From positions 62,001 through 126,000 of the forward strand of contig NZ_QFFY01000006.1 in the NCBI RefSeq assembly GCF_003131205.1: a DNA stretch of 64,000 nucleotides, given 5' to 3'. Position 1 is the first letter of the stretch. Every line of letters begins with the position of its first letter. The notes beneath the pieces are model-generated. The model had not been told where the DNA came from and searched no databases. It saw nothing but the letters and a program-made list of their open reading frames with translations. This document shows, in pieces, positions 45,906 to 54,604 of the stretch. The position numbers were made by a program, and so were the translations under genes. The DNA comes from Occallatibacter savannae. GTDB lineage: Bacteria; Acidobacteriota; Terriglobia; Terriglobales; Acidobacteriaceae.

Positions 45906-47102
45906 TTATTTAGATGCAGAAATTTGCCAGGGATCGAGAAGGAGTGAGGTGAGTACAAGGTCTGTTTGGTGGGAAAGCAGTTCGAAATCTGGGACGAATA
46001 TGGGTTCTGCGAGAGCCTGAAAGGCCGGAATAGAGCTGGAACCGAGGACCTGAGGGGAGATGAAAACCTGGAGGCGGTCGACGAGATTCTCGCTCAGTAA
46101 GGCGGCGTTTAGGTGGGAGCCGGTTTCGGTGAGGACGGTGAGGATGTTTTCGGAACCGAGGTGGTCAAGGACGGCGGTAAGGGAAACTCGGCCGGTGGAG
46201 GACGGAACGGGTTGGACGCGGACGCCTCGGCGGCGGAGTTCAGCAGCGCGCGTGACGTCGGGGCTGGCGGTGAAGATGAGGAGGTCGTCGTTGGCGCTGC
46301 GGACGATTTTCGAGTCGAGTGGAGTGCGGAGCGCCGAATCGAGGATGACGCGGAGAAGCGGGTGGCGACGGGGAAGCCCGCTGCGGTCGGTGAGGAGAGG
46401 GTCGTCGGCCAGGATGGTGCCGACTCCGGTGAGGACGGCGTCGGCTTGATGGCGTAGCTGCTGGACGGCGGCGCGGGATTCTTCGCTTGTGATCCAGAAG
46501 GGTTCGCCGGGAGTGCGGGCCTCGGGCGGCGGGGCGATGCGGCCGTCGAGGGACATGGCGATCTTCATCAGGACGAAGGGGCGCTTGTGCTGGATCCAGC
46601 GGGCGAAAGCTTCGTTGAGGCGGCGGGCTTCGGCTTGGCAGAGGCCGAGGGTGGTCTGAATGCCGGCGGCGGCGAGGGTTTGCATTCCGCGGCCTGCAAC
46701 GGTGGGGTTGGGGTCGGATGTCGCGGCGACGACGCGGGAGATGCCGGCGGCAATGAGGGCCTGGGTGCAGGGGCCGGTGCGGCCGGTGTGATTGCAAGGC
46801 TCGAGGGTAACGTAGGCGGTGGATCCGCGGAGACGTGGCGCATTGTTTCCCACCCATTCGGCAAAACCAGCTGAATGGATGGGGCACCCGGCTGAGTCGG
46901 TGATTCCGGCGGCGTTTCTGATTGCGGCGATTTCGGCGTGGTCGAGGCGGTTGTATTCGTGCCAGCCTTCGCCGATGAGGTTGCCGTTGCTGTCGACGAT
47001 GACGCAGCCGACGGCGGGGTTGGGGGATGCGAGGCCGATGCCGCGACGGGCGAGCGAAAGGGCGTGATGCATCCAGTGGAGGTCTTGCGTACTCGGGATC
47101 AT
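45906..47102 (-). CDS. ribD: Bifunctional RibD with an in-frame inserted repeat
   Basis: Deaminase-reductase that carries out the second and third steps of riboflavin synthesis. The deaminase domain shows GIGLASPNPAVGCVIVD, HAE (His55, zinc ligand), and TLEPCNHTGRTGPC (further ligands). The reductase domain begins near RPFVLMKIAMSLDGRIA. Between HAE and the TLEPC motif are about 15 extra residues (72-87, GCPIHSAGFAEWVGNN) encoded by a palindromic repeat at 46845-46889. Whether the enzyme still works is unknown. The ATG at 47102 follows AGGGAA; the frame extends to 47171. Confidence 0.93.
   Translation of the reverse strand: MIPSTQDLHWMHHALSLARRGIGLASPNPAVGCVIVDSNGNLIGEGWHEYNRLDHAEIAAIRNAAGITDSAGCPIHSAGFAEWVGNNAPRLRGSTAYVTLEPCNHTGRTGPCTQALIAAGISRVVAATSDPNPTVAGRGMQTLAAAGIQTTLGLCQAEARRLNEAFARWIQHKRPFVLMKIAMSLDGRIAPPPEARTPGEPFWITSEESRAAVQQLRHQADAVLTGVGTILADDPLLTDRSGLPRRHPLLRVILDSALRTPLDSKIVRSANDDLLIFTASPDVTRAAELRRRGVRVQPVPSSTGRVSLTAVLDHLGSENILTVLTETGSHLNAALLSENLVDRLQVFISPQVLGSSSIPAFQALAEPIFVPDFELLSHQTDLVLTSLLLDPWQISASK
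46845..46889. repeat. Palindromic element inside ribD
   Basis: CCATTC (46854-46859) pairs with GAATGG (46873-46878); the left flank is TTTCCCACC and the right flank GGGGCACCC. The same flanks bracket other family members between genes. Here the element is read through in frame on the minus strand, giving the extra residues in RibD. Confidence 0.8.
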
Positions 47103-47154
47103 GGGCTTGTTCCCTGGGTTATGTCGATTGGTGAGTCCAGAATTGAAAAAAGCA

Positions 47155-47219
47155 GATCCTTCGCTTACCACCCCTGGACTGAAGAAGACGTCCGGGGGCC
47201 CGTGCGCTCAGGATGACAG
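47155..47219. repeat. Split GATCCTTCG...GCTCAGGATGACA element upstream of ribD
   Basis: A left half AGATCCTTCGCT and right half GCGCTCAGGATGACA match the two ends of the GATCCTTCG/CGCTCAGGA palindrome seen at 62455-62507 and 63186-63238. Between them is a 40-base insert with its own stem (GGACTG...). It lies between ftsY and ribD. Confidence 0.6.
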
Positions 47220-47245
47220 CTTTGTACTTCTCAACGGATTCACTA

Positions 47246-48286
47246 CTAACCTAACAGCGCGTCGACGAAGGCTTCGGGGGAGAACTCGAGGAGGTCGCTC
47301 ATTTTTTCGCCGACGCCTACGAAGCGGACGGGGAGGTTGAGTTCGCGGGCGATGGCGACGGCGATGCCGCCTTTGGCGGTGCCGTCGAGTTTGGTGAGGA
47401 CGATGCCGGTGGCGCCAGCGGATTGGGTGAACTGGCGGGCTTGCTGGAGGCCGTTCTGGCCGGTGGTGGCGTCCATGACGAGGAGGACCTCGTGAGGGGC
47501 TCCGGGGACGAGCTTGGTGGCGGTGCGGCGCATCTTGTCGAGCTCGTCCATCAGGCCGGATTTGGTGTGGAGGCGACCGGCGGTGTCGACGATGAGCTCG
47601 TCGATGTTGCGGGCCTTCGCGGCAGAGGCTGCGTCGTAGAGTACGGCGGCGGGATCTCCGCCCTGACGAGTCTTGATCATTTCGACGCCGCTGCGGCCGG
47701 CCCAGACTTCGAGCTGTTCGATGGCGGCGGCGCGGAAGGTGTCGGCAGCGCAGAGGAGGACCGACTTGCCCTGGCCGCGGTACCAGGAGGCGAGCTTGCC
47801 GCTGGTGGTGGTTTTGCCGGTGCCGTTGACGCCGACCAGGAAGGTGACTTTAGGCGGCGTGGATGGAGTGACGACAGGGCGGATGGGACCGCGAAGAACA
47901 TCGACCAACTGAAGCTTGAGGAGATCGCCGAGTTCCTCGCCGCCGGAGATGGCCTGCTTGCGGGCGCGATCGCGGAGAGCGTCGATGATTTCGGTGGTGG
48001 TCTGAACACCGATGTCGCTCATGATGAGCGCGGTTTCAAGATCTTCAAGGGAGGATTCGTCGACTTCGCGGGTGAGGGCGACGATGTCGTTGATGCGTGA
48101 GGAGAAATTATCGCGCGTACGCGTGACGGCTTCGCGCATGCGGGAGAAGAAGCCCTGGCCTGAGGGCGTGGAGCTGTCGTCGGAGAGGCCAGACTCTTTG
48201 GCGCGTTCGGCGGCTTCGTCTGCGGCGCGGGATTCCTGGGCTTTCTTTTTGTCTTCTTCGTCGTAGCCGGTAAATAACGTGATCAT
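47246..48286 (-). CDS. ftsY: Signal recognition particle receptor FtsY
   Basis: The SRP receptor GTPase that delivers ribosomes to the membrane translocon. It has an acidic N-terminal region (1-50), a helical N domain and the GTPase domain with G1 GVNGTGKTTTSGKLA, the insertion region DTFRAAAIEQL, G3 DTAGRLHT and G4 TKLDGTAKGG. The 346-residue length is typical for a short-tailed FtsY. The start ATG at 48286 leaves a charged leader that may bind lipid. Confidence 0.95.
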   Translation of the reverse strand: MITLFTGYDEEDKKKAQESRAADEAAERAKESGLSDDSSTPSGQGFFSRMREAVTRTRDNFSSRINDIVALTREVDESSLEDLETALIMSDIGVQTTTEIIDALRDRARKQAISGGEELGDLLKLQLVDVLRGPIRPVVTPSTPPKVTFLVGVNGTGKTTTSGKLASWYRGQGKSVLLCAADTFRAAAIEQLEVWAGRSGVEMIKTRQGGDPAAVLYDAASAAKARNIDELIVDTAGRLHTKSGLMDELDKMRRTATKLVPGAPHEVLLVMDATTGQNGLQQARQFTQSAGATGIVLTKLDGTAKGGIAVAIARELNLPVRFVGVGEKMSDLLEFSPEAFVDALLG

Positions 48287-48326
48287 CGCGGTATGGGTCC
48301 TGTATTAGTATTTCAGTAAGTTTTGG

Positions 48327-49685
48327 CTATCGCTGACCGCGTTTGCGAAGGCGGGCGTTTCGGATCTCTTCCATGCGCTGGGCCAACTGCTTCTCGCGGC
48401 CTTCCTGCGTGGGGTGGTAGTAGCTTCGTCCCCGCAATGAATCCGGCAGGCATTCCATATCGGCTACCCGGTCGTCTTCGTCGTGCGCATAACGATAGCC
48501 TTTGGAGTACCCCAGCTCTTTCATCAGTTTCGTGGGTGCGTTGCGCAGGTGCAGCGGTACGGGCTCCTGTCGAGTCTGCTCGACTTCCTGCTGGACCGCG
48601 CCGTAGGCGGTGTAGACGGCGTTCGATTTGGGCGCGAGGCAGAGGTAGACGACAGCTTCAGCCAGAGCGAGATCTCCTTCCGGCGATCCGAGGAAGTCGA
48701 TGGCTTCTTTCGCCGAAAGGCAGAGGTTCAATGCTTCGGGCGCGGCGAGGCCGATGTCTTCTACGGCCATGCGCACGACGCGTCGAGCGAGGTAGAGAGG
48801 ATCTTCGCCGGCGGCAAACATCCGGGCGAGCCAGTAGAGAGCGGCGTCGGGGTCTGAATTGCGTACGCTCTTGTGCAGAGCGGAGATGAGGTTGTAGTGC
48901 TCCTCGCCTGACTTGTCGTACATGAGTACGCGCTGCTGAACGGCTTCCTTGGCCACTTCCTTGTCGATGTGCTTCGAGCCTTCAGAGGCGAGTTGAGCGG
49001 CGACTTCAAGGGTGTTGTAAGCGCTGCGGCAGTCCCCGCTCGAGTAGGAGGCCATCAGTTCGAGGGCGTCGGTGTCGGCTGTGAGCTGCATCGGGCCTAA
49101 TCCGCGTTCGTTATCCTCAAGGGCTCTGCGCAGAAGGCCGGCGATGCGCTCTTCGCTCAGTGGCTGCAGGACGTAGACGCGGCAGCGCGAGAGCAGCGCG
49201 GAGATGATTTCGAAGGAGGGGTTTTCGGTTGTGGCGCCGATGAGGCGGATGGTGCCGCGCTCGACGTAAGGCAGGAACGCGTCCTGCTGCGCCTTGTTGA
49301 AGCGATGGATCTCGTCGACGAAGAGGATGGTGCGCGAGTGCATCTCCGCGGCCTGTGCGGCGGCGGCCATCACCTGTTTGATTTCCTTGATTCCGCTGAG
49401 CACGGCCGAGAACTCGACGAAGCTGGCCTTGGTGGTCTCCGCGATGATTTTGGCGAGGGTGGTTTTGCCGACGCCGGGCGGTCCCCAGAAGATCATGGAG
49501 CCAGGGTCATCGCGGTCGATCTGGACGCGGAGGGGTTTGCCGGGGCCGAGCAGGTGCTCCTGACCGACGTAGTCTTCGAGCGTGCGCGGGCGCATGCGCT
49601 CGGCAAGAGGGGCGCCGGAGGCTGCGTGCAGGGGGCTTGGGGACAGGCCGGCCGGAGACTCAGGTACGCCGTCGAAGAGGCTCAT
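48327..49685 (-). CDS. rarA: Replication-associated recombination ATPase RarA
   Basis: A 452-residue AAA+ protein related to clamp loaders and WRNIP1/MgsA. Walker A GPPGVGKTTLAKIIA and Walker B FVDEIHRFNK, the DAFLPYVERG sensor region, and C-terminal AEAVVYLCLAPKSN and HPTQEGREKQLAQR tail are visible. It acts at stalled replication forks. Its start overlaps the stop of the RNA methyltransferase gene by four bases, so the two are translationally coupled. Confidence 0.94.
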   Translation of the reverse strand: MSLFDGVPESPAGLSPSPLHAASGAPLAERMRPRTLEDYVGQEHLLGPGKPLRVQIDRDDPGSMIFWGPPGVGKTTLAKIIAETTKASFVEFSAVLSGIKEIKQVMAAAAQAAEMHSRTILFVDEIHRFNKAQQDAFLPYVERGTIRLIGATTENPSFEIISALLSRCRVYVLQPLSEERIAGLLRRALEDNERGLGPMQLTADTDALELMASYSSGDCRSAYNTLEVAAQLASEGSKHIDKEVAKEAVQQRVLMYDKSGEEHYNLISALHKSVRNSDPDAALYWLARMFAAGEDPLYLARRVVRMAVEDIGLAAPEALNLCLSAKEAIDFLGSPEGDLALAEAVVYLCLAPKSNAVYTAYGAVQQEVEQTRQEPVPLHLRNAPTKLMKELGYSKGYRYAHDEDDRVADMECLPDSLRGRSYYHPTQEGREKQLAQRMEEIRNARLRKRGQR

Positions 49686-50533
49686 CGGGAATCTCCGGCA
49701 CCGGATCTTCGAGGGCGAGCCGGTTCGCTCTGCTTGGATGATCCCCGCTGGCGTGAGGCTTCGTAGAGGAGCACGCTGGCAGCCACCGCCGCATTGAGGC
49801 TTTCGACCGGACCGGGACAGGGAATCGTAAGAGCGCCGTCGGTGTGCGCCGCGAGTTCATCGGGGACTCCGTTGCCTTCGTTGCCGATGACGAGCGCGAC
49901 AGGACCAGTGAGGCTGGCCAGAGTCGCTGGCTGAGCTCCCTCGACTGCGGTCGTGAATATAGGGATCGCTGCCTGGTGCAGCTGATCGAGTGCTTCTGTC
50001 TCGGATGACTGCAGGAGCGGCACGCGGAAGATGCTTCCGGCCGACGCCCGCACGGCTTTGGAGTTCCAGGGGTTCACAGTGCCTGGGAGGCAGATCACTC
50101 CAGTGGCCTGGAAGGCTTCGGCCGATCGCACGATCGTGCCGAGGTTGCCGGGATCCTGGATGCCGGCGAGAAGGATGATGAGCGCTTCGGATCCGGGGCG
50201 ATGGAGCAGGTCATTCCATTTCCATTCAGGGGGCTCGACCAATGCGGCCAACGACTGCGGCGACTCTGTGATCAGGGCGGATCGCAGAGAGTCACCGAGC
50301 GCGAGGAAGACGTCGACGTGGGCCATATTCTGCTGGGATGCGATGTCGTCGGCGATTCTCTGGCTGGCGGCAAAGACAGCATCCACTCGCAGGCCCGAAC
50401 TGATCGCCTCGAAGACGAGGTTGGGCCCCTCGATTCCCACCAGGCCGCGCTCGTTCCTGCCGGGATGCGTTAACGCTTTCCGCAATTCCTTCAACCGCGC
50501 GTTCTGCTTACTCTGTACAATGCGTATAGGCAT
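49682..50533 (-). CDS. TrmH/SpoU-family RNA 2'-O-methyltransferase
   Basis: Transfers a methyl group from S-adenosylmethionine to a ribose in rRNA or tRNA. The three SPOUT motifs are NLGTIVRSAEAFQATGVICL, PVALVIGNEGNGVPDE and IPCPGPVESLNAAVAASVLL. An N-terminal substrate-binding domain (about 1-105) precedes them. The start ATG at 50533 is preferred; the frame extends to a TTG at 50545. The RNA target is not clear, but 23S rRNA is common for this architecture. Confidence 0.92.
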   Translation of the reverse strand: MPIRIVQSKQNARLKELRKALTHPGRNERGLVGIEGPNLVFEAISSGLRVDAVFAASQRIADDIASQQNMAHVDVFLALGDSLRSALITESPQSLAALVEPPEWKWNDLLHRPGSEALIILLAGIQDPGNLGTIVRSAEAFQATGVICLPGTVNPWNSKAVRASAGSIFRVPLLQSSETEALDQLHQAAIPIFTTAVEGAQPATLASLTGPVALVIGNEGNGVPDELAAHTDGALTIPCPGPVESLNAAVAASVLLYEASRQRGSSKQSEPARPRRSGAGDSR

Positions 50534-50758
50534 CTGTAGCGACAAGACTTCTGCTATCTGCCGATTCTATGCTGTTCCACCCGGATCGAGCCGAATCGAC
50601 AACTGCAGGCGGTTGCGCCGCGGCTGGTGCTATGGTAGCTTCCGTCATTGTGACTGCATCGTTCTCCGAATGCTGGAGGGCGGGCAGGCAGGGCGAACAG
50701 TCGATGAACTGGAACGCGGTTCACGGCTACGAGGCTGACGTAACCGAGGTAGACCTTC

Positions 50759-51403
50759 TTGTCCGCGGAAATCTTGCGCGTCCATCCCGACGAGCCCCAA
50801 ACAGATCGAATCGACTACATTGTCTCGTGCCTGCGGCAGGGCGATGTTGTAGCGCTGCCCACCGACACTTTCTATGGGCTTGCCGTCGACCCAGTGAATC
50901 TGCACGCGGTCGAGAACATTTACCGGATCAAGAGCCGGCAAAAACAGAAGCCGCTGTCGCTGCTTATCGCGTCTCTGGCGCAAGCGTATGAACTGGCGCG
51001 CGACAGCGATCCGATGCTGGACAAGCTGGCGGACAGGTTCTGGCCGGGGCCGCTGACCATTATTGTTCGCGCGGGCACGAAGCTTCCGCTGCGCTCAACG
51101 GCGAATACGGGGAACGTTGCGCTCCGAATTCCGGATGCCGCGATTCCTCGCGCTGTGGTGGAGCGGTTTGGCCTGCCGATTACGGCGACGGCTGCGAACC
51201 TGCAGGGCGCGTCGGAGTGCACGCACGCAGCGTGTGTTCGCGACCAGATCGGCGATCGCATTCCGCTGATCGTGGATGGCGGTCCGACGGGGCGCTCGCT
51301 GCCGACGACGATTGTCGATCTCTCGCTGGGCGGCGGCCGCTGGGAGATCCTGCGTGAAGGCGCTATCCCGACACACGAAATTGTCATGGTGCTGCAGCGG
51401 TAG
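50759..51403 (+). CDS. L-threonylcarbamoyladenylate synthase (YrdC/Sua5)
   Basis: A 214-residue YrdC-domain enzyme that makes threonylcarbamoyl-AMP for the tRNA t6A modification. Typical sequence includes GDVVALPTDTFYGLAVDP, RIKSRQKQKPLSLLI, WPGPLTIIV and ITATAANLQGASECT. It lacks the extra C-terminal Sua5 domain, so it is the short TsaC-like form. The start appears to be TTG at 50759 after GAGGTAGACC. Confidence 0.93.
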   Translation: MSAEILRVHPDEPQTDRIDYIVSCLRQGDVVALPTDTFYGLAVDPVNLHAVENIYRIKSRQKQKPLSLLIASLAQAYELARDSDPMLDKLADRFWPGPLTIIVRAGTKLPLRSTANTGNVALRIPDAAIPRAVVERFGLPITATAANLQGASECTHAACVRDQIGDRIPLIVDGGPTGRSLPTTIVDLSLGGGRWEILREGAIPTHEIVMVLQR

Positions 51404-51409
51404 GGTCTG

Positions 51410-52045
51410 ATGAGCCTGCAGGGAGCGCCCGCAGCAGTGGAGACTCGAACAAGCAGGCCATTCCTTCGCTGGACTCTCATCGCGCTGGCGATCGTCGCGC
51501 TGGCCGTTCTGATCTGGATCCGCTGGGTGTACGGGCAGATCGAGTGGTACGCGAGTCGCGATATGGCAGTGCCGTCGGACGCTATCGCGGTGTTCGGCGC
51601 GGCTGAATACGATGGGCGGCCTTCGCCGGTGTTCCGTGCGCGGCTGGATCATGCGGAGTCGCTGTATAACCGCGGCATCGCGCCGCTAATTGTGACCCTG
51701 GGCGGTGACGGAGGCGATCACTTCTCCGAAGGGCGGGTGGGAGAGGAGTACCTCGTTGGCGCGGGGGTTCCGGATTCCGACATTATTGCGGAGACGGAGA
51801 GCACGAGCACCGACGAATCTGTGCGCCGGCTCGAGGTGATTGCTCGCACCAATGACCTGCAGCGCATCGTGGTGGTCAGCGACGCGACGCATCTGTTTCG
51901 TATCCACCAGATCTGCGCGGCGCATGGGCTCAACGTGCTGACGTCGCCGAGACCGCGCGTGCCGATTGAAGGGCCTTCAGGAGAGCGCGAGCGGATTCAG
52001 CACGAGATTCTGAGCTATACGTTGTGGCGGCTGCACCTGGACTAA
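51410..52045 (+). CDS. YdcF/DUF218-family membrane protein
   Basis: A single N-terminal membrane helix (about 20-40, RWTLIALAIVALAVLIWIRW) is followed by a DUF218 (YdcF/SanA-like) domain with AIAVFGAAEYDGRPSPVFRA, IVTLGGDGGDHFSEG, ESTSTDESVRR and VVSDATHLFR. The family is implicated in envelope functions but the reaction is unknown. It starts six bases after the YrdC gene and is probably co-transcribed. Confidence 0.86.
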   Translation: MSLQGAPAAVETRTSRPFLRWTLIALAIVALAVLIWIRWVYGQIEWYASRDMAVPSDAIAVFGAAEYDGRPSPVFRARLDHAESLYNRGIAPLIVTLGGDGGDHFSEGRVGEEYLVGAGVPDSDIIAETESTSTDESVRRLEVIARTNDLQRIVVVSDATHLFRIHQICAAHGLNVLTSPRPRVPIEGPSGERERIQHEILSYTLWRLHLD

Positions 52046-52092
52046 GACGGTCGTGCGAGCGGAAGCTCTAATCATCAGAGAAGTGCTTGTGC

Positions 52093-52851
52093 CTAGAAGG
52101 TGATTTCCTTGATGAGGGTTTGGGAGCGCGCGCGAGCAGGGAACTCCTTCTCGAGGAATTCATCGCTCCAGTAGCCCGACATTCCCCCGTTCCCGATGCT
52201 AAGCGTAACGGTGGCCCGAACCTGATAGGGATGATTGAGCTGTAACTCGGGGAATCGCGCCCGGATTTCCGACTGGCGCACGAATATGCGAAGGATGGGG
52301 TTCTGGTCCAGGTAGTATCCGTCCGAGTGCAGCAGGATCGGGTCCTTGCGGGCGCCGATGATTTCGAAGCTCAGCGTGTATCCGTGCGAGTAACCGGGTG
52401 CGAACTCGGGAAGAATATCGAAGTCGCGACCGTTTCCGTTGCGCTCGATGCGGAAACTGAGGAGCCGCGGTGGACCGGGGAGGTAGGAGCGCCTTTCGGC
52501 CTCGATTTCTGCGCGGTCGGTTGCGATGCCCTGGGCAACCAGCTTGCGACATTGTGCGGTGGAGACTCCCCAACTGGAAGAGAGCAGCGAGAAGCGGCGC
52601 CGGACGCGGTCGCACATGGAGGCGTCGCGGAACTGTATCGCAGCGTTCTGAAAGCATTCCGACTGTACGTAGAAGGATCTGTACCCGTCCGGGTTAAATG
52701 CGAGGCCGGTTTCATACTCGCTGGGGTTGATCGACTCGCAATGCAGAGATGCGGCAGCCTTTCGCTGCGCATAGTCGCTGGCAGCACAATGCGGCAGCGC
52801 CCCGAGCAGGGCTGCAAGGCAGACGAAAGATTGGAGCAGTCGGGTCTTCAT
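52093..52851 (-). CDS. Exported hypothetical protein with paired cysteines
   Basis: A 252-residue protein with a signal peptide (MKTRLLQSFVCLAALLGALP). The mature part contains several Cys residues (HCES, ECFQNA, MCDRVRRR, AQCRKL) and a C-terminal beta-rich domain beginning near LPGPPRLLSFRIERNGNGRD. The Cys spacing suggests disulfides outside the cytoplasm. The start is uncertain: the ATG at 52851 puts the leader first, a GTG at 52881 is also in frame. No family recognised. Confidence 0.7.
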   Translation of the reverse strand: MKTRLLQSFVCLAALLGALPHCAASDYAQRKAAASLHCESINPSEYETGLAFNPDGYRSFYVQSECFQNAAIQFRDASMCDRVRRRFSLLSSSWGVSTAQCRKLVAQGIATDRAEIEAERRSYLPGPPRLLSFRIERNGNGRDFDILPEFAPGYSHGYTLSFEIIGARKDPILLHSDGYYLDQNPILRIFVRQSEIRARFPELQLNHPYQVRATVTLSIGNGGMSGYWSDEFLEKEFPARARSQTLIKEITF

Positions 52852-52971
52852 ACGCTTGAGCTTTGATTGATTGTGTACCACAGCGACGATCGCTGGGATC
52901 GGGTTTGTGAGAGGTGTTCGCGGGTTGAGCGGTCAGTGGGGGGCAGGGGCGTTTGCTATTCTCACACCGGG

Positions 52972-54429
52972 ATGCACGGTCTGCCCCTTCTCCAGGTTGT
53001 CGCGGTCGGGATGCTGATTCTGGCGAACGCCTTTTTTGTGGCTGCGGAGTTCGCGATGGTGAGCACGCGCGACACGCGGATCGAACAGCTGCTTGCGAAC
53101 AAGGTTCCGGGCGCGCGGGCGGTGCGGCGGCTTCAGCTTGACATCGAATACTTTCTGCCCGCTGTCCAGCTTGGCGTGACGCTTTGTTCGCTGGCGATCG
53201 GCTGGATTGGCGAACCGATGGCGGCGGGTGTGGTGCTGGGCTGGATCAACATGCTGCCGCATCCTGTTGCGTACGCGCAGGTGTACGCGCACGCGGCATC
53301 GCTGACCGCGGTGGCCCTGGGGTTCTGCGTCATTACGTACTTTCACGTAACGATCGGCGAGCTGGTGCCGAAGTCGCTGGCTCTGCGGCGTGCGGAGGCG
53401 CTCGCGGTGGCGGTGGCTCCGCCGATGCTGATGTTCATGAAGATGGCGCGGCCGGCGGTGCGCATGCTGAAAGCTTCGGCTGCGGTGCTGCTGCGCGGGT
53501 TCGACATTCCGATGACGGAGCGCGCTGCTGTGCACTCGCCGGAGGAGTTGAAGCTGATTACGACTGCGGCGCGACGGCTGGGGCTGTTTCCCAAGTTCCA
53601 GGAGATGCTGATCCATCGCGCGATTGAGCTGGACGATGTGCCGGTGCGGGAGATCATGACGCCGCGGCAGCGCATCTTTTCGCTTCCTTCGAACATGCCT
53701 CTGGAAGAGGCCAGCGCGCAGGTGATCGAACATATGAACTCGCGCGTGCCGGTGTACGACGAGACGCGCGGGCCGGAACACATCATTGGCGTGATTTACT
53801 CGAAAGATCTTTCGCGGCTGATGTTCTTCCGGCGAAGAGGACAACAGCGCGCTGTTGCGACCGCGCCGACTCAGACTGCGCCGGCGGAAGGAGCGGCTGA
53901 ATCTACGGCTGGTGCTCAGCGCGCTGGGAATCAACAGCTCGGGCTGCCTTTCATGGAGCTGAGGCTGCGGCAGGTGATGCGCGACGTGCTGGTGGTGCCG
54001 GAGACGAAGTCGGCGCTGGCGCTGCTGCGGGAGTTTCAGCAGCGAAGACGGCAGATGGCGATTGTGGTCGACGAGTATGGATCGATTGTCGGGCTGGTGA
54101 CGGCTGAGGACGCGATCGAGCAGCTTACGGGAGAGCTGGAGGACGAGTTCGACGATCCGGCGCGGCCCGTGCTGGCCAATGCGCAGGGCACGCTGGTGCT
54201 GGAAGGCAGCGCGAACCTGCGCGACCTGGAGACGCAGATGCAGTGGAGCCTGCCGCGCGATGGCGGCGTGGAGACGCTGGCGGGATTCATGCTGACGCGG
54301 CTGGGGCATATTCCGCGATCGGGCGAGTCGATTGAGTTCGACAATCGCCGGTTAACGGTGCTGGAGATGGAAGGGCGGCGGATCGCGAAGATCCAGGTGG
54401 AACCAATCAACCCGGAACCAGCGGGTTGA
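52972..54429 (+). CDS. CNNM/CorC-type membrane protein with CBS domains
   Basis: A 485-residue hemolysin-C/CNNM family protein. The N-terminal DUF21 domain (about 5-190, four hydrophobic segments) includes ILANAFFVAAEFAMVSTRDTR. Two CBS domains follow (VREIMTPRQRIFSLPSNMP; LVVPETKSALALLREFQQRR), then a C-terminal transporter-associated domain with VETLAGFMLTRLGHIPRSGE. The family functions in divalent cation (magnesium/cobalt) handling. An Ala-rich insert lies between the CBS domains. The start is not certain because the open frame extends to 52867. Confidence 0.92.
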   Translation: MHGLPLLQVVAVGMLILANAFFVAAEFAMVSTRDTRIEQLLANKVPGARAVRRLQLDIEYFLPAVQLGVTLCSLAIGWIGEPMAAGVVLGWINMLPHPVAYAQVYAHAASLTAVALGFCVITYFHVTIGELVPKSLALRRAEALAVAVAPPMLMFMKMARPAVRMLKASAAVLLRGFDIPMTERAAVHSPEELKLITTAARRLGLFPKFQEMLIHRAIELDDVPVREIMTPRQRIFSLPSNMPLEEASAQVIEHMNSRVPVYDETRGPEHIIGVIYSKDLSRLMFFRRRGQQRAVATAPTQTAPAEGAAESTAGAQRAGNQQLGLPFMELRLRQVMRDVLVVPETKSALALLREFQQRRRQMAIVVDEYGSIVGLVTAEDAIEQLTGELEDEFDDPARPVLANAQGTLVLEGSANLRDLETQMQWSLPRDGGVETLAGFMLTRLGHIPRSGESIEFDNRRLTVLEMEGRRIAKIQVEPINPEPAG

Positions 54430-54443
54430 GGTTCTTTCGCTTC

Positions 54444-54470
54444 TTAGCTCCCAGCTTCTAGCTTCTAGCG
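54444..54470. repeat. TAGCTTC-word repeat
   Basis: TAGCTCCCAGC, TTCTAGC and TTCTAGCGG follow the stop of the membrane protein gene. Same style as the repeats near 15.6, 32.3 and 36.3 kb. Function unknown. Confidence 0.4.
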
Positions 54471-54604
54471 GTTTCATGCGCCATGCGATGGGTACTCCCT
54501 TATCCCTGCCTGCGATTTTTATCCGTATGTGTTTTTGTCATGTTCCTCTGCAGGAGCGGCTTGGATATGGATTGATGCTGTTTCCTGCTTGAAGTTCGAT
54601 CAGT

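Noticed and set aside
52933-54309. 458-codon leftward open frame opposite the CNNM/CorC gene
   Set aside because: His/Arg/Gln-rich shadow of a well-supported protein.
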